Shown here: positions 1-7,877 of the stretch, piece by piece
Layout: each line of letters opens with the position of its first letter
Position numbering within the stretch: position 1 is the stretch's first letter
NCBI RefSeq assembly: GCF_002291445.1
Contig: NZ_CP014137.1
Location: 2,852,001-2,916,000 of the forward strand
From: Brenneria goodwinii
Lineage (GTDB): Bacteria; Pseudomonadota; Gammaproteobacteria; Enterobacterales; Enterobacteriaceae
DNA length: 64,000 bases
Direction: 5' to 3'
Notes under the pieces: generated by a model
What the model was told of the DNA's origin: nothing
Seen by the model: the letters and a program-made list of their open reading frames with translations, nothing else
The model's database searches: none
Translations under genes and position numbers: made by a program

Positions 1-594
1 GGTAAAACCGTTACCGTTAATCTGTATGCGCTGAAAAAGAGTCTGTATCTGTGCCTGATGAGCGTCAACGCGCTGGAAGCGATCCGCTTTTACGTCAGCT
101 TCGCCTGCTCGTTCGCCTTCGCCGAACGTGAACTGATGGAAGGCAACGCGAAAATCATCAAGCTGATCGCGCGTGATGAAGCGCTGCACCTGACCGGCAC
201 CCAGCATATGCTGAACCTGATGCGTTCAGGCCATGACGATCCGGATATGGCCCAGATTGCGGCAGAATGTCAGCAGGAGTGTTATGACCTGTTCGTGCTT
301 GCCGCACAGCAGGAAAAAGAGTGGGCGGAATATCTGTTCCGCGATGGTTCGATGATTGGCCTGAACAAAGATATTCTGTGTCAGTACATTGAATACATCA
401 CCAACATCCGTATGCAGGCCGTGGGTCTGTCGCTGCCGTTTGAAACGCGCACCAACCCGATTCCGTGGATTAACGCCTGGCTGGTTTCCGATAACGTGCA
501 GGTTGCCCCGCAGGAAGTGGAAGTCAGTTCTTATCTGGTGGGTCAGATTGATTCTGAAATCAATGCCGATGACCTCAGCGATTTCCAATTGTAA
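1..594 (+). CDS. nrdB: Ribonucleoside-diphosphate reductase 1 subunit beta, C-terminal part
   Basis: This is the small (R2) subunit of class Ia aerobic ribonucleotide reductase, which holds the diiron-tyrosyl radical cofactor and works with NrdA in the cytoplasm to make dNDPs. The reading frame is open from base 1, so the gene starts upstream of the window; about 197 of roughly 376 residues are present. Visible are the iron-ligand helices (the AERELMEG stretch and the RDEALHL motif with its Glu and His ligands) and the acidic C-terminal tail ending DDLSDFQL, which in this family docks into NrdA. The radical tyrosine lies outside the window. yfaE starts two bases after the stop, as in E. coli. 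Identification is very secure. Confidence 0.97.
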   Translation, partial: GKTVTVNLYALKKSLYLCLMSVNALEAIRFYVSFACSFAFAERELMEGNAKIIKLIARDEALHLTGTQHMLNLMRSGHDDPDMAQIAAECQQECYDLFVLAAQQEKEWAEYLFRDGSMIGLNKDILCQYIEYITNIRMQAVGLSLPFETRTNPIPWINAWLVSDNVQVAPQEVEVSSYLVGQIDSEINADDLSDFQL

Positions 595-596
595 TC

Positions 597-857
597 ATGA
601 CGGCGTCAACCATTACCCTGCGCGCCTCCGGCGCGCAGTTCACCTGTTCCGACCGACACGCCTCCCTGCTGGATGCGCTGGAATCCCAGCGGATGAGCGT
701 CGAGTATCAATGCCGCTCCGGTTATTGCGGCTCATGCCGTATCCGCTTGCTCAAGGGTAACGTGGTATACCGTCAGGCGCCGCTGGCGTGCGTTCAACAG
801 GGAGAGATCCTTCCCTGCTGCTGTATGCCCGTCAATGACATTGAACTGGATATGTAG
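597..857 (+). CDS. yfaE: 2Fe-2S ferredoxin-like protein YfaE
   Basis: An 86-residue plant-type 2Fe-2S ferredoxin (E. coli YfaE is about 84). The cluster ligands are visible as C-x4-C-x2-C in QCRSGYCGSC and a later Cys in the LACVQQGE stretch. In E. coli YfaE supplies electrons to maintain and reactivate the diferric-tyrosyl cofactor of NrdB, and its position directly after nrdB in the same operon supports the same role here. There is little room for an independent ribosome-binding site, so translation is probably coupled to nrdB. A CCCC-rich CCC motif near residue 75 gives extra cysteines not needed for the cluster. It ends only 18 bp before the convergent regulator gene, with no obvious terminator between. 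Confidence 0.95.
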   Translation: MTASTITLRASGAQFTCSDRHASLLDALESQRMSVEYQCRSGYCGSCRIRLLKGNVVYRQAPLACVQQGEILPCCCMPVNDIELDM

Positions 858-875
858 TGTGTGCCGCGATAGGGA

Positions 876-1673
876 TTACGCCTGCGTCTGTTCCGCCGCA
901 ACAGGCTGTTCGGCCAGCCAGCCGAGCACCTCGTCGATGCCAAGCACATCCGCATAGCGGGCATTGAGATCCAACAGGGTGAAATCCAGTACGGACTGAC
1001 TTCTGTCGCCGACAATTTCCCGCGGCACCACCACATGAAACCCGGCCTGGAACGCCTCAATCGCCGTGGCGCGCAGGCTGCCGCTGGCGGTCACGCCCCC
1101 CAGGATCACCGTATCCACGCCCTGCTGCTTCAGCCACATCGTCAGATCGTGACCGTGCAAATCCGAGATATAGCAGGTGGACTGCATCCGATCGAACGCA
1201 ATATCCTCCACAGCCGCATCGGCCTGATTCAGGTAGGCGTCATCCGTCAACACGGTGATAGAGGAAAATTTTTTTCCCCACATGCGGGAAAAAGGGTGAT
1301 CTTCCTGATAAACCGTGCGGGTAAACACCGTCGGTGACTGGTGTAGCCTGGCCGCTCCCAGCAGTCGACACAGCGCGGTTTTATTAAACGGCGTATTGAT
1401 CGCCAGCGTGGAGCCCGAATCCATAAAAGCATAGGTCACATCCCGTATCAGAATGGCCGCCTTGGCGCCAAAACCAATTTTGCTGGCGAAACCGGTCTGT
1501 GAATAAATGCGCTGAATTTCATCGGCCAGATAGCGGCGCTGGCCGCCGGGAGTATAAACCACCTTGAGGCCGTAGGTTTTCACCTCGCCATTTTCCTCCA
1601 GGCGCCTCAGGGTGCTGGCGGAGATCCCCAGCATTTTCGCCGCATCAGAAACCGTCAATAATTTATCGTACAT
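876..1673 (-). CDS. MerR-type HTH regulator fused to a degenerate isochorismatase-like hydrolase domain
   Basis: A 265-residue two-domain protein. Residues 1-58 form a MerR/excisionase-type winged helix (LLTVSDAAKMLGIS, TLRRLEENGEV, wing PGGQRRY). Residues 68-250 match the cysteine-hydrolase fold of isochorismatase and N-carbamoylsarcosine amidase: the first acidic residue is at Asp78 and the GGVTASGSLRATAIEA stretch corresponds to the family's GVTTSGCVRATA. The nucleophilic Cys is Ser199 (codon 1077-1079, AGC), and the catalytic Lys position appears to be Arg162. I infer a ligand sensor that no longer hydrolyses its ligand, probably controlling the amidase and ABC-transporter operon just upstream on the same strand. 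Regulation of that operon is not shown by the sequence. Domain calls are solid; ligand and targets are unknown. Confidence 0.85.
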   Translation of the reverse strand: MYDKLLTVSDAAKMLGISASTLRRLEENGEVKTYGLKVVYTPGGQRRYLADEIQRIYSQTGFASKIGFGAKAAILIRDVTYAFMDSGSTLAINTPFNKTALCRLLGAARLHQSPTVFTRTVYQEDHPFSRMWGKKFSSITVLTDDAYLNQADAAVEDIAFDRMQSTCYISDLHGHDLTMWLKQQGVDTVILGGVTASGSLRATAIEAFQAGFHVVVPREIVGDRSQSVLDFTLLDLNARYADVLGIDEVLGWLAEQPVAAEQTQA

Positions 1674-1790
1674 AACACGCCATCCTGGTTAACCGAAAAA
1701 GACTGCCACGCACAAACCGTGCGCTTAAAAAACAGGCGTGTTTAAGATTGCTGACAAAGTCGCCTGTAAGCCTGAGATACACGGGGCGAC

Positions 1791-1829
1791 CACGGGGCGA
1801 GGCGTCCCTGCGGGAACCTCATCCCCGTG
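1791..1829. other. GC-rich hairpin with tandem repeat in the leader of the MerR-isochorismatase gene
   Basis: CACGGGG (1791-1797) pairs with CCCCGTG (1823-1829); inside it GAGG (1799-1802) pairs with CCTC (1817-1820) and TCCC pairs with GGGA around a TGC loop. A second CACGGGG at 1780-1786 offers an alternative outer arm, because ACGGGGCGA occurs twice in tandem with an 11-bp period. It lies 118 bp upstream of the regulator start codon. It could be a terminator for the amidase operon, a leader structure or an operator; no T-run follows on either strand. Confidence 0.45.
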
Positions 1830-1926
1830 TTTCCCCTAAAATCTAACGTTGTCAATGGCCTGAAACGCGGGCGTCTTTCAACGCCGCTTGCGGCGGCCCA
1901 TCATCAAAAAATCATAATGTATTTAT

Positions 1927-1951
1927 CGCCCGCCGAGTCGACCGGCGGGCG
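1927..1951 (-). terminator. Hairpin just after the amidase stop codon
   Basis: Perfect 9-bp arms CGCCCGCCG (1927-1935) and CGGCGGGCG (1943-1951) around a 7-base loop, starting 9 bp past the amidase stop. Placement suggests transcription termination or 3'-end protection of the operon mRNA. A good T-run is lacking on the minus strand, so factor-independent termination is uncertain. Confidence 0.5.
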
Positions 1952-1959
1952 GCTTATTT

Positions 1960-3330
1960 TCAATGCTGGCAGACCGGAGGTAAATAAGCATGCCAATCGG
2001 TCATCTGCTGATAGTACAGCCCTAAATCCACCAGCGCCTGTTCGTTGCCATGCCGGGCCACCCACTGCATGCCGATAGGCAATTGCGAACGGGAAAAACC
2101 AACCGGCAGCGTCAGCGTCGGCACGCCGGCGTTGGTGAACGGCATATTAAACGCCGGCGAACCGGTAAGCGCCAGGCTATAAGGCGCCAGCATCGACGTA
2201 GCGGGCGTCATCAGGATATCCACCTCGGCAAACAGCGCGGCCAGTTCCTCACGGTAACGGGCCCGCGTCTGCTGGGCCTGCAGATACTCATGGGCGGAAA
2301 TAGCCAACCCCTGTTGCAGGAACTCCTGTAAATAAGCACCGAATAATGTCGGCGTTTGCAGGAATGTCGAGCGGTGATAGGCCGCGCATTCGGCCTGCAT
2401 CACTACCTGGTGCGCCTGACAGGCCGCGTCAAAACTCGCCGGCAGCGCAATACTACGCAGCCGAACGCCGCCTGCCGCCAGTTCATCCATCGCCCGCCGG
2501 CAGGCGGCGCCGACCTCATCATCCACGTTGGCGAACCACGGATGTTCCACGATGCCGACAGTATAATCATGCTTTTCCCTTAATTGCAGCGGCGTATAAG
2601 GCAGATTTTGCGTGGTTTCATCTCTAGGGTCCGGCCCTGACAGCGCGTTATACACCAACGCCGCATCTTCAACGGTGTGAGTAAAGGCGCCGACATGATC
2701 CAGCGACCAGCTGGCCGGAATAACCCCGGCTTTACTGATACGGCCATAGGTTGCCTTGAGCACCGTGACCCCGTTAAACGCCGCCGGACGGGACAGCGAT
2801 CCGGCCGTCTGCGTACCCAGCGTCATTAGCGCCATGCGCGCGCCAAGCGCAGCGGCGGAACCGCTGCTTGAGCCACCGGGCGTATGCTGTGGATTCCAGG
2901 CGTTGCCGGTTTCCGGCGGCGTGCCTAAATTGGCGAACTCCGTGGTAGTCAGCTTACCGAGCAACAGCGCCCCCATCTCATCCAGCCGGTCGATAACGCT
3001 GGCGTTCTCGGTGGAGATCGCCCCCTGACAGACTTTAGAGCCGCCCTCGGTGGGCAGTCCGCGGGTGTGGAAGATATCCTTGGCGCCATAGGGAATGCCA
3101 AATAGCGCGGGTTTGCAGGCAATCGCCGCCATCTGCCGGTCCAGCTCCGCCGCCCGTCGTCTGGCGCCGTCACGATCGAGATAACGCCAGGCTTTGATCT
3201 GCACATCGCGTTCGTCGATACGCGTCAGAAAATGACTCAGCAACTCCCCCGGCGAAATTTTGCCTGCGGCCAACAGCCGCCGGGTGGCGGCAATGGTGGC
3301 GAAAGGAGAAGAGTCCAACATCTTTTTCAT
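1960..3330 (-). CDS. Amidase-signature family hydrolase
   Basis: A 456-residue cytoplasmic amidase-signature enzyme (GatA/AtzF/FAAH superfamily) that hydrolyses a C-N amide bond. The Ser-cisSer-Lys triad is visible: Lys84 in GAKDIF, the Gly/Ser-rich GGSSSGSAAALGA at 152-164, and the nucleophile Ser178 in TQTAGSLSRPAAFNG, followed by the usual LKATYGRIS. No C-terminal allophanate-specific domain is present, so it is not a full AtzF. The start has a good AAGGA ribosome-binding site. It lies 15 bp after the substrate-binding-protein gene of an ABC importer, so it probably acts on the imported compound. All catalytic residues are present; the substrate cannot be deduced. Confidence 0.9.
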   Translation of the reverse strand: MKKMLDSSPFATIAATRRLLAAGKISPGELLSHFLTRIDERDVQIKAWRYLDRDGARRRAAELDRQMAAIACKPALFGIPYGAKDIFHTRGLPTEGGSKVCQGAISTENASVIDRLDEMGALLLGKLTTTEFANLGTPPETGNAWNPQHTPGGSSSGSAAALGARMALMTLGTQTAGSLSRPAAFNGVTVLKATYGRISKAGVIPASWSLDHVGAFTHTVEDAALVYNALSGPDPRDETTQNLPYTPLQLREKHDYTVGIVEHPWFANVDDEVGAACRRAMDELAAGGVRLRSIALPASFDAACQAHQVVMQAECAAYHRSTFLQTPTLFGAYLQEFLQQGLAISAHEYLQAQQTRARYREELAALFAEVDILMTPATSMLAPYSLALTGSPAFNMPFTNAGVPTLTLPVGFSRSQLPIGMQWVARHGNEQALVDLGLYYQQMTDWHAYLPPVCQH

Positions 3331-3345
3331 AGAGCCGATCCTTAA

Positions 3346-4317
3346 TCAGGGTTTGCTGGCGAACTGACCATCAACAATCTGTTCATAAGGCATATCCTGC
3401 GTGATATTGCCGACGAATTTCTGGATGTCGATGGCGGTGGTGAATGCCTGGGGAGAAATCACCGCGTTAGCGGGATAGACATTACTGTCGATCATGCGTT
3501 GCACCGCCGCATCCACTATTGTGCCGTCCAGAGAGGCGAACTCCAGACGGGCCACCTTTTTCGCTTCATCCGGGTGCTGGTGAATAAAAGCCAGAGACTC
3601 ATTGATGGATTTGACGAAACGCGCGACCAGTTGCGGATTGTCGGCGATGAGTTTCTCCGAAGTATTGATGGTGGAGAACGCATACTCGGGATAGTCGCGG
3701 GTAAAGTCATAAATCACCTTCAACCCCTGACCTACGCCCTGATCGGCCTGGGGTTCATAGACCACCGCGACATCCGCCCGGCCGGCCAGCAGTGGTCCCA
3801 GCTCCGAACCGTTCTGCACTTCGTTAATCGTGACGTCTTTTTTGGGATCCAAACCCTGTTGTTGCAGTAAACGCATCAGCAGGGTGTGGGAAGTCCCGGG
3901 CGCCAGGCCGGAAACCAGTCGTTTTCCCTTCAGATCGGCAGGCGAATTAAAGGTAAAGTCCGGCTTGGCCAGTATCCATACCGGCGCGCTGTTGGCGACG
4001 GCGCTGACAGCCTTGGCCTGACCGCCTTTCTGCTGAGCGAATCCCACATGTTCAGGACCGTGCACCGAGAACTGCGCCTCGCCGGACAACACGGCCGCCA
4101 GCGCGGTGGGACCGGAGCCCGCCGAGCGGATAGTCGCCACATCAATCTGGTTCTGAGCAAACATTCCCTGATGCTTCGCCACATAAACCGGTAGATACAG
4201 CAGCGTGTGAAACGCCTCGGTTACCAGCACGCGATCGGCCTTGCCATCGGCGGCGAAACCGCCGGCGGAGCCCAGGGTAAAGACGGCGGCACACAGCCAT
4301 GAAACAATTTTATTCAT
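3346..4317 (-). CDS. ABC transporter periplasmic substrate-binding protein (NitT/TauT/SsuA, NMT1-THI5-like)
   Basis: A 323-residue secreted binding protein with a Sec signal peptide (MNKIVSWLCAAVFTLG..., cleavage predicted after GFAA near residue 23) and the NMT1/SsuA fold: an N-terminal strand leading to LLYLPVYVAKHQGMF, a GSGPTALAAVLSGEAQF stretch, and DLKGKRLVSGLAPGTSHTLL. Such proteins bind alkanesulfonates, taurine, nitrate, pyrimidine precursors or aromatic acids and deliver them to the permease and ATPase encoded just upstream. There is no lipobox, so it should be a soluble periplasmic protein. The cargo is unknown; the adjacent amidase suggests an amide-containing nitrogen compound (inference). 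Confidence 0.88.
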   Translation of the reverse strand: MNKIVSWLCAAVFTLGSAGGFAADGKADRVLVTEAFHTLLYLPVYVAKHQGMFAQNQIDVATIRSAGSGPTALAAVLSGEAQFSVHGPEHVGFAQQKGGQAKAVSAVANSAPVWILAKPDFTFNSPADLKGKRLVSGLAPGTSHTLLMRLLQQQGLDPKKDVTINEVQNGSELGPLLAGRADVAVVYEPQADQGVGQGLKVIYDFTRDYPEYAFSTINTSEKLIADNPQLVARFVKSINESLAFIHQHPDEAKKVARLEFASLDGTIVDAAVQRMIDSNVYPANAVISPQAFTTAIDIQKFVGNITQDMPYEQIVDGQFASKP

Positions 4318-4364
4318 CTGTGAATTCCTTCGAGTAATGGATTACTGAATAAGCCAACGGCGGA

Positions 4365-5210
4365 CTAACGATTAACCGACTGGCGCTCCCAAGGCAGCAG
4401 CCAGCGCTGTAATTGGATAACCAGCAGATAAAGCACGATAGCGACGAACAACAAGGTAAAGACGCCGACCCACACCACGTTGAGGTTGAACAGGTTGCCG
4501 GCGACGAAAATCATTTTGCCCAGGCCATAATCGGAAGAGATAAATTCGCCCCCGATATCGGCAATCAGCGCGAAGCCGATATTCAGACGGAAGGCGGAGA
4601 TGATCCATGGCAGCGTGGACGGGATCACCACCTTACGGAAAATCTGGTTCTTATTGGCGCCCAGCGAACGCATTAAGTTCACCTGGCTGTCGTCAATCTG
4701 ATGCGTTCCCTGCCACGCCGACAGCAATGCCACGATATAGGTGGCGATAAACGCCAGGGCGATTTTGGAAAACATCCCGGAGCCGAACCAGATAATAATG
4801 ATCGGCGCCAGCGCGATTTTCGGCAGTCCGTTCAAGGCGATGAAAAACGGATCGAGAATGCGCGCCAGCGTAGGCGAATACCACAGCAGCAGTCCGGACA
4901 GCGATCCCAGCAGGCTGCCCAGCACAAATCCGGTCACCGTGGCGTAAACCGTGACATAGGCGTTGGTCAGCAGTTCACCATTAGCCAGCAAACGGACAAA
5001 TTCATGCCAGATCCCCGCCGGCGATCCCATCAGAAAAGCATTGACCACGCCGGTTTCTACGCCGTACTGCCATAGCGTCACCATCCCGATAAGGATCAAT
5101 GCCCGCCAGCTATTATCTTTCAGCAGCGCCAGCGCTTTCTTTTTGCGCCGACGGCTCAAAGCCGATGGATTGGCGCGCGTTTTATCCGTGGCGGTAACAG
5201 GCATATTCAT
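4365..5210 (-). CDS. ABC transporter permease (SsuC/TauC type)
   Basis: About 281 residues of a binding-protein-dependent transport permease with six predicted membrane helices and the EAA loop seen in SLGANKNQIFRKVVIPSTLPWI, which contacts the ATPase. The chosen start ATG (5210) forms an ATGA overlap with the stop of the ATPase gene; an upstream in-frame start at 5246 exists but lies inside the ATPase gene. The basic N-terminus (SRRRKKK) precedes the first helix, consistent with the positive-inside rule. It is the inner-membrane channel of the importer formed with the flanking ATPase and binding protein. Confidence 0.9.
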   Translation of the reverse strand: MNMPVTATDKTRANPSALSRRRKKKALALLKDNSWRALILIGMVTLWQYGVETGVVNAFLMGSPAGIWHEFVRLLANGELLTNAYVTVYATVTGFVLGSLLGSLSGLLLWYSPTLARILDPFFIALNGLPKIALAPIIIIWFGSGMFSKIALAFIATYIVALLSAWQGTHQIDDSQVNLMRSLGANKNQIFRKVVIPSTLPWIISAFRLNIGFALIADIGGEFISSDYGLGKMIFVAGNLFNLNVVWVGVFTLLFVAIVLYLLVIQLQRWLLPWERQSVNR

Positions 5211-6043
5211 GACCGGCCCCCCAACTGAATGTCCATGTCGCCCCATATCGCATCGAAAAACTGTTGATAGCGCGGATCCTTACGGGCGCCGATGGCGGAG
5301 CCATGTTGCTTGGCCAAGCCGACTTCATAGGTTTTCTTATTCCACGTCGGCCGCTGCGACATCACCACGATACGATCGGACATGGAAATGGCCTCGCCGA
5401 TATCGTGGGTGATCAGCACCACCGTTTTGCCGTATTCATTAAGAATCGACAGGATCTCTTCCTCCAGCACCAGACGAGTCTGGTAATCCAGCGCGGAGAA
5501 CGGCTCATCAAGCAGAATGATGTCAGGATCGATCACCAAAGTGCGGATCAGCGCCGCTCTCTGACGCATCCCGCCGGAGAGCGTGGACGGATAGGCGTGG
5601 GCGAAATCTCCCAGGCCGTATTTCAGCAGATAGGCCATGGCCCGTTCATGGCGCTCTTTCTTCGGCACTTCGCTGATTTCCAACCCCAGGCAAACGTTAT
5701 CGAGGATGGTGCGCCAGGGAAACAGCAGATCCTTTTGCAGCATATAACCCACCCGGCCTTTCTTGGGCATCGCGTAATATTGGTCAAATACCTGGATCTC
5801 GCCGGCGGTGGGCGTCAGCAGCCCGGCGATCATGTTGAACATCGTGCTCTTGCCACATCCGCTGGGGCCGACAATACTGATAAATTCCCGGTGATAAATA
5901 TCAATCGTGATGTCTTTAATCACATCCACCACGTTTTCATCATGATCCAGAAACTGCTTTTTTACTCCCCTCATCGAGATAGCGACCGGAGGCGGCGCGG
6001 GGGCGGTTGTCGATGTGTTGTTTATTGCAGGTGAAAGACTCAT
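5207..6043 (-). CDS. ABC transporter ATP-binding protein (SsuB/TauB type)
   Basis: A 278-residue ATPase. Walker A GPSGCGKST, Q-loop MLQKDLLFPW, signature LSGGMRQRAAL, Walker B IILLDEPFSAL and switch LITHDIGEA are all visible. The start at 6043 has AGGAG six bases upstream; a 41-residue upstream extension in frame lacks such a site and has no family similarity that I can see. A Pro/Ala-rich leader of about 20 residues precedes the ABC domain. It is the first gene of the minus-strand operon ATPase, permease, binding protein, amidase, energising import in the cytoplasm. Confidence 0.92.
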   Translation of the reverse strand: MSLSPAINNTSTTAPAPPPVAISMRGVKKQFLDHDENVVDVIKDITIDIYHREFISIVGPSGCGKSTMFNMIAGLLTPTAGEIQVFDQYYAMPKKGRVGYMLQKDLLFPWRTILDNVCLGLEISEVPKKERHERAMAYLLKYGLGDFAHAYPSTLSGGMRQRAALIRTLVIDPDIILLDEPFSALDYQTRLVLEEEILSILNEYGKTVVLITHDIGEAISMSDRIVVMSQRPTWNKKTYEVGLAKQHGSAIGARKDPRYQQFFDAIWGDMDIQLGGRS

Positions 6044-6162
6044 CACATACTCCTGATTAACAGCATTCCCAGAGACGCCATTGCCGCAGCACGGATGCAT
6101 CGCCGGATATAGACCAAGAATGAAGGAAGTCGGTTGCGCAGGATCACCGTAGCAAAAACTTT

Positions 6163-6200
6163 TCAAACTTGTCTAATACGACAAACTTATCAAACTTGTC
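6163..6200. promoter_or_regulatory. Phased CAAACTT iterons upstream of the ABC-amidase operon
   Basis: CAAACTT occurs at 6164, 6182 and 6191, spaced by 18 and 9 bp, so the block reads as four 9-bp units: CAAACTTGT, CTAATACGA, CAAACTTAT, CAAACTTGT. Within it TTGTC (6169-6173) and GACAA (6180-6184) form an inverted repeat with a 6-bp spacer. It lies 120-157 bp upstream of the ATPase start and about 150 bp upstream of the divergent qmcA start. An operator for cooperative regulator binding is plausible; the regulator is not identified. Confidence 0.5.
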
Positions 6201-6352
6201 ATTTTTGCTCATCCGCTTTTCCAGCGATGGCGCAAGGGCCAGACAAAAACGGCGAAAACGGTAAAACAACGGAAAATAACCACGGAACCCACTGATCCGC
6301 CCGCGCTTGGGTTACACTAGCGGTAGATAAAACAACCAGGAGGTTTTAGATA

Positions 6353-7267
6353 ATGCTTACCGTCATTCCCGTATTGATCTTTGTGGCGCTGATCATCGTC
6401 TGGTCAGGAATTAAAATCGTACCGCAGGGCTACCAATGGACAGTTGAACGCTTCGGCCGCTATACCAAAACGTTGATGCCAGGTCTTAATCTGGTGGTGC
6501 CGTTCATGGACCGCGTTGGCCGGAAAATCAATATGATGGAACAGGTGTTGGATATTCCGTCCCAGGAAGTCATTTCGCGCGATAACGCCAATGTCGCTAT
6601 CGATGCGGTCTGCTTTATTCAGGTGATCGACCCCGCGCGGGCGGCGTATGAAGTCAGCAATCTGCAACAGGCGATCGTCAACCTGACCATGACCAACTTC
6701 CGTACCGTGCTGGGTTCGATGGAGCTGGATGAAATGCTCTCCCAGCGCGACAGCATCAACAGCCGCTTACTGCATATCGTCGATGAAGCCACCAACCCGT
6801 GGGGCGTTAAGATTACCCGTATTGAAATCCGCGATGTGCGTCCGCCGGCCGAGCTGATTGCGGCGATGAACGCGCAGATGAAAGCGGAACGTAACAAACG
6901 CGCCGATATTCTTGAAGCCGAGGGCGTTCGTCAGGCCGCCATTCTGCGGGCCGAGGGGGAAAAACAGTCGCAAATACTGAAGGCGGAAGGGCAACGGCAG
7001 TCCGCCTTTTTAGAAGCCGAAGCGCGTGAACGTGCGGCGCAAGCGGAAGCGCAGGCGACTAAAATGGTGTCGGAGGCGATCGCCGCGGGCAACATTCAGG
7101 CGATCAACTATTTTGTGGCGCAAAAATATACCGACGCGCTGCAACAAATCGGTTCATCCAACAACAGCAAGGTCATCATGATGCCGCTGGAAGCCAGTAA
7201 CCTAATGGGCGCCATCGGCGGTATTACCGAACTGATTAAAGATAGCCAAGACAGCCGGAGTAAATAA
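6353..7267 (+). CDS. qmcA: SPFH/stomatin-like membrane protein QmcA
   Basis: A 304-residue inner-membrane SPFH-domain protein (E. coli QmcA is 305). An N-terminal membrane segment (residues 2-20) is followed by the SPFH/band-7 core beginning IVPQGYQWTVERFGRY and a long Ala/Glu-rich coiled coil (about 170-240) with repeated ILxAEG units that mediates oligomerisation. In E. coli it is linked to the FtsH-HflKC membrane quality-control system. Its start has a strong AGGAGG site, and its TAA overlaps the ATG of ybbJ by one base. Its function remains poorly defined across the family. Confidence 0.95.
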   Translation: MLTVIPVLIFVALIIVWSGIKIVPQGYQWTVERFGRYTKTLMPGLNLVVPFMDRVGRKINMMEQVLDIPSQEVISRDNANVAIDAVCFIQVIDPARAAYEVSNLQQAIVNLTMTNFRTVLGSMELDEMLSQRDSINSRLLHIVDEATNPWGVKITRIEIRDVRPPAELIAAMNAQMKAERNKRADILEAEGVRQAAILRAEGEKQSQILKAEGQRQSAFLEAEARERAAQAEAQATKMVSEAIAAGNIQAINYFVAQKYTDALQQIGSSNNSKVIMMPLEASNLMGAIGGITELIKDSQDSRSK

Positions 7268-7734
7268 TGGGTATTGAACTGGTGATGGAAAATGCGCACT
7301 GGTTCTGGCTGTCGCTCGGTGGCCTGTTGCTGGCGGCCGAGATGCTGGGCGCCAGTGGTTATCTGTTATGGAGCGGGATATCGGCGGTGCTGGTTGGGCT
7401 GCTGGCCTGGCTGATGCCGATAGGCTGGCCGTGGCAAGGCATTGCATTCGCCGTTCTGACCATCATCACCGCCGTGCTGTGGTGGTACTGGCTGCGTAAG
7501 CGCACGCTTGCCCGCCCGGCCTCCGCGCTGAACCAGCGCGGACAGCAGTTGATCGGGCGGCGCGCCACGCTGATCGAACCCACGGTGGATGGTTTCGGAC
7601 GCGTCAGAATCGGCGACAGCACCTGGCGGGTCAAATCAGAGCCAAACCTGGCTGCCGGAACCCATGTTGAAGTGATTGCCATTGAAGGCATTACGCTGCA
7701 CGTGCGCCCGGTTACGCCGCAACCCCAGGATTGA
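7267..7734 (+). CDS. ybbJ: NfeD-like membrane protein YbbJ
   Basis: A 155-residue NfeD-family protein with two or three N-terminal hydrophobic segments (residues 10-75) followed by a small OB-fold domain (about 95-150, from GRRATLIEPTVDGFGRVRIGDSTWRV). NfeD proteins are encoded with and bind SPFH proteins; the one-base overlap with qmcA indicates translational coupling and a joint membrane complex. It is close in size to E. coli YbbJ (152). Confidence 0.93.
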   Translation: MGIELVMENAHWFWLSLGGLLLAAEMLGASGYLLWSGISAVLVGLLAWLMPIGWPWQGIAFAVLTIITAVLWWYWLRKRTLARPASALNQRGQQLIGRRATLIEPTVDGFGRVRIGDSTWRVKSEPNLAAGTHVEVIAIEGITLHVRPVTPQPQD

Positions 7735-7750
7735 CGGGATTCCTCGCCTC

Positions 7751-7779
7751 GTTCTGGCGTGAAAAAAACACGCCAGAAC
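7751..7779. terminator. Perfect hairpin between ybbJ and atoB
   Basis: Arms GTTCTGGCGTG (7751-7761) and CACGCCAGAAC (7769-7779) are perfect 11-bp complements around a loop of seven A. It sits 17 bp after ybbJ in a convergent gap shared with atoB. The only T-run is in the minus-strand loop, so it may act as a bidirectional 3'-end structure rather than a classic intrinsic terminator. A second small hairpin (CGTGGT 7852-7857 / ACCACG 7870-7875) lies immediately after atoB. Confidence 0.6.
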
Positions 7780-7877
7780 CTTAATGCCGTTAGCTTAAGT
7801 TTGACGTTAGGGAAACACGACGCCGAGGTCAACGCTTACGGTACTTCGCGTCGTGGTCTCCCCGTGGATACCACGCC

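Noticed and set aside
1960..3330. Amidase as a second pseudoenzyme
   Set aside because: Lys84, the serines of GGSSSGS and Ser178 are all intact, so it should be active.
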